Positions 7,044 to 12,881 of a DNA stretch of 14,777 nt are shown piece after piece. Made by a program: the position numbers and the translations under genes. Origin of the DNA: JBCBZH01 sp039815415. GTDB taxonomy: Bacteria; Bacteroidota; Rhodothermia; Rhodothermales; Rubricoccaceae. Position 1 is the stretch's first letter. Every line of letters begins with the position of its first letter. The notes under the pieces are model-generated. The model was not told the DNA's origin. It saw only the letters and a list, made by a program, of their open reading frames with translations, and did not search any database. Where the stretch lies: NCBI GenBank assembly GCA_039815415.1, contig JBCBZH010000084.1, positions 1-14,777 of the forward strand, given 5' to 3'.

Positions 7044-7967
7044 TCAGTTCCCCGGCGTGGGAGGGAAGGGCGGGACGTTCGGGCTGGCGCTGAATGACAC
7101 AAGCGTGATGTCGAACACCAGAGCCGTGCTCGGCGGAATGCCGCCGTCTCCATTCGGGCCTGGAGTTCCCATCATCCCATAGGCCAGATCCGGGGACAGG
7201 TAGATCGTGCGGCTCTCGCCCGGTCTCATGTCCAGAACAGCCTCGCGGAAGCCCTCGATAAAGATGCGGACGGGGTGCGTAGAGGGCTGTCCCGGCGCGG
7301 ACTGGTCGAAGATCTCTCCATCCATGAATGTGCCCGCGTACTCGATGGTCACCTCCGAGTCCGGTGTCGGCTTGGCGCCCTCGCCAGGCGTGTTGACGGT
7401 GTAGAGCACGCCGCTGGCGCTCTCCTGAATGCCGTCGCGCTGGCGAACCACGGCGAGGAAGGAATCCGCGGCGGCTTGGTTGGTGGAGATGGAGGCCAGG
7501 CGCGCGGCGGCAGCAGGATCCGTGGCAGCCTGTTCACGAAGGGACGCCAGTTGTGCGGCTTCCTCTGCGCGGCGTCGGCGCTGCGCGAGGGAGTCCTGGA
7601 CCACTTCGAAGGCCTGTTCGATCTGTGCGTCGGTTAGGCGGTTAGGGGTTCCGCCAAGGCCTTCGCGGAGGCCTGTGAGGAAGACATCAGCATTGATGTT
7701 TGCGAGGGTGTCGGCTCGCAGCTCGAGGCCGGAGCTAAGTCCGAGTGCGTAGGCGATCCGCGCAGAGTCCCCTGCAAGGCCATCGCGAAAGCCTTGCAGG
7801 AACACATCGTAGTCGAACGATTCGTATTGGGTCAGGAACCGCTGGGCAGAGCTGTGGCCTGCGTTGTAGGCGAGTTGGTCGAACGGATCGGCAGTGCTCA
7901 TGTCGTCCTGCGCGGACGCGAGCGGGCTGGCGAAGAGGCAGAGGGCGAGAAGGGACGCGAGGCGCAT
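7044..7967 (-). CDS. Secreted FKBP-type peptidyl-prolyl isomerase with duplicated N-terminal domain
   Basis: Predicted periplasmic prolyl cis-trans isomerase or chaperone of the FkpA/Mip type. The 307-aa product from ATG 7967 has a signal peptide ending near ASA before QDD; a GTG at 8003 is in frame but falls on the promoter-like box. Residues 32-66 and 71-107 look like two repeats of the FKBP N-terminal dimerisation motif. A charged helix (about 112-180) leads to the FKBP domain (about 186-293), with DGEIFDQS, EGF, LAYG and GIPPS. Phe240 stands where many FKBPs have the pocket Trp. It is a clear paralogue of the lipoprotein gene at 10252-9305, but unanchored. Its promoter box and signal-peptide DNA resemble those of the adjacent peptidase. 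Confidence 0.92.
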   Translation of the reverse strand: MRLASLLALCLFASPLASAQDDMSTADPFDQLAYNAGHSSAQRFLTQYESFDYDVFLQGFRDGLAGDSARIAYALGLSSGLELRADTLANINADVFLTGLREGLGGTPNRLTDAQIEQAFEVVQDSLAQRRRRAEEAAQLASLREQAATDPAAAARLASISTNQAAADSFLAVVRQRDGIQESASGVLYTVNTPGEGAKPTPDSEVTIEYAGTFMDGEIFDQSAPGQPSTHPVRIFIEGFREAVLDMRPGESRTIYLSPDLAYGMMGTPGPNGDGGIPPSTALVFDITLVSFSASPNVPPFPPTPGN

Positions 7968-7990
7968 ACAGAGCGTGGCTGAAGAAGAGC

Positions 7991-7998
7991 CAAGGGTA
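7991..7998 (-). promoter_or_regulatory. Candidate -7 box TACCCTTG for the secreted FKBP gene
   Basis: Minus-strand TACCCTTG differs from TAnnTTTG at one position and lies 23 nt before the ATG. It is in the 84-bp gap to the MFS gene and within the 12-bp GTGCGTACCCTT (7992-8003) shared with the M24 peptidase promoter region. Confidence 0.5.
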
Positions 7999-8051
7999 CG
8001 CACGTCACACGCTCTACGCGCTGGGAACCCCTCCCAACGGCCTACGCGGAT

Positions 8052-9239
8052 CTATCCCGCTTGGCAGACCTCGTCGCAGGCCGCCGGAAGCCCCGTCAAG
8101 AGCTTCCCGGCCAGCACCACGAGCAGCGACCCCAGCGGGATCACCCAGCCGCCGGTTACGTCGTAGAGCCAGCCGAAGAGGGGAGGGCCGGTGGCCGCCA
8201 CCAGATAGCCCACCGACTGCGCCATGCCCGAGAGCGCCGTGGCCGTCTCCGAGGTGTCCGTGCGGAGAATCAGGAACAGCAGCGACAGGCCGAAGGACCC
8301 ACCGAGCACCAGCCCGAGAGTGGTGACCGCCAGCGCGATGTGGCCCGTGCCACTCAGGAAGAGGGCGCCCAGCGACAGGCCCTCGACGATGACGATGAAC
8401 CAGATGATCGGGCGCTGGTCTCGCATGCGGCTCGCCCAGATCGGGAATGTGGCCGAGCCGACGATGCCTGCGGCCTGGGACAGGGCGAGCATCCACCCGG
8501 CGTTGGCGGCGCTCATGCCCCGGCTCTGGAGCAGATCCGGCAGCCACGCCAGGATGACGTAGAACGTGAGCGACTGGAGCCCCATGAACAGCGCCACCAT
8601 CCATGCCAGCCGGGACCGCCCGAGAGTGCGAAGCCCCCGGAGGGCAGAGCCGCTCTGCTGGGAAGCCCCTGGGCGGTGACGCATCTGCGGGAGCCACACC
8701 GCCAGCGCGATCACCGCTACGACGGTCCAGGCACCCAGGGCCCCACGCCACCCGATGGCCGACGCGACGGGGACGCTGATGCCGGCAGCGGTGGTCGCGG
8801 CGATGCCCATCACGCTCGAGTAGAGGCTCGTCATCGAGCCAGAGCGGTGTGGGAAATCACGCTTGACGATGGCTGGGAGGAGCACATTGCCGAGCGCGAT
8901 TCCGATGCCGAGGACCAGCGTGCCTCCAAAGAGCAGCGACACGGACGGGACGTATCGAACGCCCGTCCCGACCCCGATCAGGATCAGCGCCAGCCCGAGG
9001 GCGCCTTCCACGCCCAGCCTCCGGGTCACCACGGGCGTGAAGGCCGAGAGGGCTCCGAAGGCGAGCAGGGGGAGCGTGGTCAGCAGCCCGAGCGCGGAGT
9101 TTGAGAGGCCGGTCGCATCGCGGATGTCGCCGACCAGCGGCCCGACCGCCGCCAGCGCCGGGCGGAGGTTGAGCGCGATCAGGATGACGCCCGCGATCAG
9201 GAGGGCGCGCGAGTCGCGTCGAGCTGGCGGAGGAGTCAT
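8052..9239 (-). CDS. MFS transporter, CynX/NimT family
   Basis: Inner-membrane carrier of 395 aa with about 12 hydrophobic helices. The N-terminal LNLRPALAAVGPL (23-35), the GLLTTLP segment after it, and the central WLPDLLQSRGMSAANAG are the patterns I know from CynX/NimT-type permeases (cyanate or 2-nitroimidazole transport in named members). The substrate here is unknown. The start at ATG 9239 leaves a short basic cytoplasmic tail before the first helix. A near-copy of the repeat core (9218-9229) encodes part of that tail. The protein ends CDEVCQAG, an odd cysteine pair for this family. No cyanase gene is nearby. It sits between two paralogous FKBP genes with a hairpin upstream, so it probably has its own promoter, which I could not identify. 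Confidence 0.9.
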   Translation of the reverse strand: MTPPPARRDSRALLIAGVILIALNLRPALAAVGPLVGDIRDATGLSNSALGLLTTLPLLAFGALSAFTPVVTRRLGVEGALGLALILIGVGTGVRYVPSVSLLFGGTLVLGIGIALGNVLLPAIVKRDFPHRSGSMTSLYSSVMGIAATTAAGISVPVASAIGWRGALGAWTVVAVIALAVWLPQMRHRPGASQQSGSALRGLRTLGRSRLAWMVALFMGLQSLTFYVILAWLPDLLQSRGMSAANAGWMLALSQAAGIVGSATFPIWASRMRDQRPIIWFIVIVEGLSLGALFLSGTGHIALAVTTLGLVLGGSFGLSLLFLILRTDTSETATALSGMAQSVGYLVAATGPPLFGWLYDVTGGWVIPLGSLLVVLAGKLLTGLPAACDEVCQAG

Positions 9240-9253
9240 GCGACGAACGACGC

Positions 9254-9282
9254 GGGGCCGCCCTCACGCGGAGAACGGCCCC
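9254..9282 (-). terminator. Stem-loop terminator after the lipoprotein FKBP gene
   Basis: GGGGCCG and CGGCCCC form a perfect 7-bp stem over a 15-nt loop, 22 nt downstream of the TAA at 9305 on the minus strand. There is no U-tract. The similar hairpin after metG supports a terminator role. Confidence 0.55.
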
Positions 9283-9304
9283 GAACTCACGACCCGTTGG
9301 TCGG

Positions 9305-10252
9305 TTACTGTGGGAAGCCCGGGGCTTGCGGGGCGTCGTTGAACGACACGAGCGTGATATCGAACTCCAGCGCGGAGTTCGGTGGGATGCCCTCTTCACC
9401 CTGCGGACCCGGAGCACCGAGGAGGCCATAGGCCAGGCTCGGGGGCAGGTAGATGGTCCGGCTCTCGCCCGGCTGCATGTCGAGCACGGAGGTGCGGAAG
9501 CCCTCCACGAAGATCCGGATCGGATACGTGACCGGCTCGCCCGGCGGCGACTGGTCAAAGACCTCGCCGTCGATGAAGCGACCGGTGTACTCGATGGTCA
9601 CCTCCGACTGCGGCGTCGGGCTGTCGCCTTCGCCGGGTGTGTTGACGGTGTAGAGCACGCCGTTGTCCAGCTCCTGGATGCCGTCGCGCTGGCGAACCGC
9701 AGTCATGAAGGAGTCGGCGACGGCCCGGTTGGTGCTGATAGCGGCGAGGCGTTCGGCGGCGGCTGGGTCGGTGGCTGCCTGCTCGCGGAGCTGGGCCATC
9801 TCAGCGGCTTCCTGCGCGCGCTGCTGGCGCTTGCTGAGAGAGTCCTCAACCACGGCGAACGCAGCCTGGATCTGGTCCTGGGTCAGGCGCAGCGAGTCTC
9901 CGTTGAGGCCTTCGCTGAGGCCGGCGAGGAAGACGTCCGCGTTGATGTTCGAGAGCGTGTCGGCCCTCAGCTCGAGACCTGCGCGGAGGCCAAGGGCATA
10001 GGCAATCTGTGCCGAGTCCCCTGCAGCGCCATCCTGAAAGCCCTTCGCGAAGAGGTCGTAGCTGAACGTGGAATCGTACTGGGCGATGAACTGCTGGGCC
10101 GCGCCGTGGCCGGAGTTGTAGGCGAGCTGGTCGAATGGGTCGGCGGTACTGATATCGTCCAGGTTAGCGGCGGAGCCACCGGCAGTGTCGCCGCAGCCCG
10201 CCAGCGCGAGCGCGCCGACCGCTGTGGCAAGTGTGAGAACGCGAAGGGTCAT
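9305..10252 (-). CDS. FKBP-type peptidyl-prolyl isomerase lipoprotein
   Basis: 315-aa predicted lipoprotein (lipobox LAGC, Cys20) of the FkpA/Mip type, helping proteins fold outside the cytoplasm. After a Gly/Ala-rich linker it has two FKBP-N-like repeats (AYNSGHG...GFQDGAAGDS and AYALGLR...GLSEGLNGDS, about 44-120). A charged helical arm (about 125-190) and the FKBP domain (about 196-304) follow; the latter has DGEVFDQS, EGF, LAYG and GIPPN. It aligns along nearly its whole length with the secreted protein at 7967-7044, with shared stretches such as STADPFDQLAYN. The main difference is lipid anchor versus free secretion. The two copies flank the MFS gene, suggesting local duplication. A TAGCTTTG box lies upstream of the ATG and a hairpin follows the stop. 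Confidence 0.93.
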   Translation of the reverse strand: MTLRVLTLATAVGALALAGCGDTAGGSAANLDDISTADPFDQLAYNSGHGAAQQFIAQYDSTFSYDLFAKGFQDGAAGDSAQIAYALGLRAGLELRADTLSNINADVFLAGLSEGLNGDSLRLTQDQIQAAFAVVEDSLSKRQQRAQEAAEMAQLREQAATDPAAAERLAAISTNRAVADSFMTAVRQRDGIQELDNGVLYTVNTPGEGDSPTPQSEVTIEYTGRFIDGEVFDQSPPGEPVTYPIRIFVEGFRTSVLDMQPGESRTIYLPPSLAYGLLGAPGPQGEEGIPPNSALEFDITLVSFNDAPQAPGFPQ

Positions 10253-10277
10253 CGGAAGAGAGTCAGGGGTGAGGGCG

Positions 10278-10285
10278 CAAAGCTA
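10278..10285 (-). promoter_or_regulatory. Candidate -7 box TAGCTTTG for the lipoprotein FKBP gene
   Basis: Exact TAnnTTTG match on the minus strand, 25 nt before the ATG at 10252. The -33 element is unclear. Confidence 0.55.
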
Positions 10286-10432
10286 GACCTCGCACCTCGT
10301 GGCGACGGGGAAGAGCGAGCGAAAGGAGTGGTGGGGCGACGTGGGAAACGGACAGTGTAGCCTGAACGTGTGGGACCTCTTCTTCGCGTAGCCCTGTGCT
10401 CGCCAAGGCTCCTCCGCCAGCCTGCGGGCCGT

Positions 10433-10517
10433 CTCGAGCTGGCGGGAGACTTCCCATTCTGCATTCACCATTCTGCATTCACCATTCTCGCCCCCGCTAG
10501 CTTTCCGCCAGCTCGAT
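10433..10517. repeat. Inverted-core element with heptamer array upstream of metG
   Basis: Core CTCGAGCTGGCG (10433-10444) and its reverse complement with one mismatch (10506-10517) form inverted ends; TCGAGCTGGCGG is shared on both sides. Between them are five exact-length heptamers: CATTCTG, CATTCAC, CATTCTG, CATTCAC, CATTCTC (10455-10489). The right arm overlaps the presumed metG promoter and leader. Total length is about 85 bp, with no coding capacity. Confidence 0.78.
10498..10505 (+). promoter_or_regulatory. Candidate -7 box TAGCTTTC for metG
   Basis: One mismatch to TAnnTTTG, 21 nt before the metG ATG. It lies between the heptamer array and the right arm of the inverted element, so any -33 region would fall in or next to the array. 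Confidence 0.4.
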
Positions 10518-10526
10518 CCCGATTGC

Positions 10527-12653
10527 ATGTCCGTTCGCCCTCCGCTTCTCGTTACGTCCGCGCTTCCGTACGCCAACGGACCGCTTCACCTCGGTCACCT
10601 CGCCGGTGCCTACCTGCCAGCGGATCTCTACGTGCGGTACCAGCGCCTCACAGGGCGCGACGTGGTCTACGTCTGTGGCTCCGACGAGCACGGTGCCGCC
10701 ATCTACATCCGGGCGCTCAAGGAGGACACGACGCCCGAGGCGATCGTAGACCGCTATCACGCCGAGATCGAAGCGGCGTTCGAGCGCCTCGGGATGTCCT
10801 TCGATGTCTACGGGCGGACCACCTCGGCGACCCACCGGGAGACGAGCCAGGACCTCTTCCGCTCCATCGACGCGGCGGGTGGGTTCGTGCAGAAGACGCA
10901 GACACAGATGTTCGACGAGGAGGCCGGGCTCTTCCTCGCCGACCGGTTCGTGCGCGGTACATGCCCGGTATGCGGCTACGAGGAGGCGTACGGCGACCAG
11001 TGTGAGAACTGCGGCACGTCGCTTTCGCCCGACGAGCTGATCGAGCCGACGAGCACTCTCTCGGGGGCTGTCCCGGTTCGCCGTGAGACGACGCATTGGT
11101 ATCTGCCGCTCGGCGATCGCCAGCGCGACCTGGAGACGTGGCTTCAGACCAAGAAAAGCACCTGGAAGCCCAACGTGCTTGGGCAAGTGGGGAGCTGGCT
11201 CACCGACGGGCTGGCGGACCGCGCCATGACCCGCGACCTCCCGTGGGGAATCCCGGTCCCCGGTGCTGAAGAGGGGAAGGTGATGTACGTCTGGTTCGAT
11301 GCGCCCATCGGCTACCTCTCGATGACCAAGGAGTGGGCCGAGGTGCAGGGCGATGCCGACCTCTGGCGGCGCTACTGGCAGGTCCATGAGGACGGCACCA
11401 CACCGGATCTCATCCACTTCATCGGGAAGGACAACATCGTTTTCCACGCGCTGATCTTTCCGGCCATCCTGCAGGCCACCAACGCGGCGCAGCCAGACCT
11501 GCCCCAGTTTGTGCTGCCCGCCAACGTGCCCGCCAACGAGTTTCTGAACCTCGAAGGGAAGAAGCTGTCGACGAGCCGCGGCTGGGCCGTCTGGGCCGCC
11601 GAGGCCCTGGACGACTTCTCCGCCGACCAACTCCGTTACGCGCTGGCCGTCGGCCTTCCAGAGACCAAAGACGCCGACTTCACGTGGGCAGATTTCCAGG
11701 CCCGTGTCAACGGCGAGCTGGCGGATGTGCTCGGCAACTTCGCCAACCGAGCGCTCACCTTTACGGCCCGCTTCACCGAGGGCATCGTCCCCGAGTTGGT
11801 GGACCCGTCGGACGCGGACACGGCCATGCTGGAGGCGCTCGCCAGCGCGCCTGCTCAGATCGCTGCCGCCTACGAAGCCTTCCGCATCCGCGACGCGGTG
11901 GCGCTGACTATCGGGCTTGCACGGGTGGGCAACCAGTACCTCCAGGAGACGGAGCCCTGGAAGACGCGTACCACCGATGAGCAGGCGATGCGCAACACGG
12001 TTCATGTGGCGCTGCAGGTCTGCGCGGGGCTGTCGATCCTGCTGGAACCCGTCGTGCCCAACTTGGCGGCTCGGCTGCGGGGCATGCTGGCTCTAGAAGG
12101 TGTCCGGCCTTCCACGCCAGCTCGAGAGGACTCGGACCCAGCCGGCGGCCTCGGGTGGGCGGATGCCGGGCGATCCCTCCTGCGTGCGGGGCATGCCATC
12201 GGAGAGCCCTCGATCCTGGTCGAGAAGATCGAGGACGAGGCGGTGGAGGCTCAGCGTCAGCGGCTTGAGGATCGCTCGGCCGCCGTCAGCTCGACGGAAG
12301 AGCCCCAGGGCGAGCCGTACGCGCCGCTCGCAAACGAGATCGCCTTCGAGGACTTCACCAAGCTGGACCTGCGCGTCGGGCGCGTGGTGGCCGCCGAGCT
12401 GCATCCGAAGGCCGACCGGCTGTTGCGGCTCGATGTGGATCTCGGCTTCGGAACCCGGCAAGTGCTGTCGGGCGTCCGCGAGTGGTTCGCGCCGGAGGAT
12501 GTGCAGGGCCGGTCCGTGGTGGTGGTCGCCAACCTCGCGCCCCGCACCATCCGGGGACTGGAGAGCCACGGCATGATTCTGATGGCCGAGGACCGTGATG
12601 GCACGCTCCGGTTTGTTGGCTCTGACGGTGAGCCTGGCGCCGTGGTGAGGTAG
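10527..12653 (+). CDS. metG: Methionyl-tRNA synthetase
   Basis: Cytoplasmic class I synthetase that charges tRNA-Met. The 708-aa product has HLGH (21-24), a zinc knuckle with Cys146, Cys149, Cys159 and Cys162, a KMSKS loop in the form KLSTS (346-350), the anticodon-binding helical domain, and a C-terminal tRNA-binding OB-fold domain (about 602-705; FTKLDLRVG...VLSGV...VANL). The single-knuckle form with KLSTS fits my memory of Bacteroidota enzymes. ATG 10527 has no Shine-Dalgarno sequence. An exact reverse copy of the repeat core lies at 12115-12126, in the poorly structured stretch (about 525-600, rich in Pro, Asp, Glu and Ser) joining the anticodon domain to the C-terminal domain. A hairpin after the stop probably ends the transcript. 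Confidence 0.97.
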   Translation: MSVRPPLLVTSALPYANGPLHLGHLAGAYLPADLYVRYQRLTGRDVVYVCGSDEHGAAIYIRALKEDTTPEAIVDRYHAEIEAAFERLGMSFDVYGRTTSATHRETSQDLFRSIDAAGGFVQKTQTQMFDEEAGLFLADRFVRGTCPVCGYEEAYGDQCENCGTSLSPDELIEPTSTLSGAVPVRRETTHWYLPLGDRQRDLETWLQTKKSTWKPNVLGQVGSWLTDGLADRAMTRDLPWGIPVPGAEEGKVMYVWFDAPIGYLSMTKEWAEVQGDADLWRRYWQVHEDGTTPDLIHFIGKDNIVFHALIFPAILQATNAAQPDLPQFVLPANVPANEFLNLEGKKLSTSRGWAVWAAEALDDFSADQLRYALAVGLPETKDADFTWADFQARVNGELADVLGNFANRALTFTARFTEGIVPELVDPSDADTAMLEALASAPAQIAAAYEAFRIRDAVALTIGLARVGNQYLQETEPWKTRTTDEQAMRNTVHVALQVCAGLSILLEPVVPNLAARLRGMLALEGVRPSTPAREDSDPAGGLGWADAGRSLLRAGHAIGEPSILVEKIEDEAVEAQRQRLEDRSAAVSSTEEPQGEPYAPLANEIAFEDFTKLDLRVGRVVAAELHPKADRLLRLDVDLGFGTRQVLSGVREWFAPEDVQGRSVVVVANLAPRTIRGLESHGMILMAEDRDGTLRFVGSDGEPGAVVR

Positions 12654-12661
12654 CCGCACCA

Positions 12662-12677
12662 CCAGCTCGAGCTGGCG
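12662..12677 (+). repeat. Repeat core extended to a 14-bp palindrome
   Basis: CCAGCTCGAGCTGG (12662-12675) is a perfect palindrome. It contains an exact core CTCGAGCTGGCG at 12666-12677, nine bases after the metG stop. No heptamers are attached. Confidence 0.65.
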
Positions 12678-12690
12678 AGGGGGAACGGAC

Positions 12691-12727
12691 GAAGGCCGCG
12701 CCCCCCACCACAGAGAGCGCGACCTTC
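12691..12727 (+). terminator. metG stem-loop terminator
   Basis: GAAGGCCGCGC (12691-12701) pairs with GCGCGACCTTC (12717-12727) over 15 nt with a single C-A mismatch. A weaker TGCCC/GGGCA stem follows at 12734-12753. There is no T-run, as at the other hairpins here. Confidence 0.6.
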
Positions 12728-12840
12728 AGAGTCTGCCCAACCGCGGCCGGGCAAACGAGGGATCAGGGCGTTGCAGCAACGTGTCCACCAGGTTGCCGCG
12801 ACGCAGGATCAAGAACGCAGCCTGAGACCCTTCTGTCACT

Positions 12841-12854
12841 CCCCTGTTCAGGGG
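12841..12854 (+). promoter_or_regulatory. Palindrome CCCCTGTTCAGGGG upstream of the M1 peptidase gene
   Basis: Two perfect 6-bp arms with a 2-bp centre, 27 nt before the ATG at 12882. The very short centre suits a protein-binding operator better than an RNA hairpin. No -7 box is clear in this 228-bp gap. Confidence 0.3.
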
Positions 12855-12881
12855 ATATTGCAGCTCGCTCTCACGCTGTCC

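Noticed and set aside
8061..9104. Long open frame (347 codons) on the plus strand opposite the MFS gene.
   Set aside because: It is antisense to a clear 12-helix transporter. Its translation is Arg/Glu/His-rich without domains, as expected from the complementary frame of GC-rich coding DNA.
9326..10360. 344-codon plus-strand frame across the lipoprotein FKBP gene.
   Set aside because: Shadow of the real minus-strand gene; it also crosses that gene's promoter.
10497..12005. 502-codon minus-strand frame covering most of metG.
   Set aside because: Complementary shadow of an unmistakable metG; the translation has no recognisable motif.
12771..12881. Extended start (TTG 12771) for the M1 aminopeptidase.
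   Set aside because: It would place 37 residues before a textbook signal peptide, and the frame there crosses the CCCCTGTTCAGGGG palindrome. ATG 12882 is far more likely.
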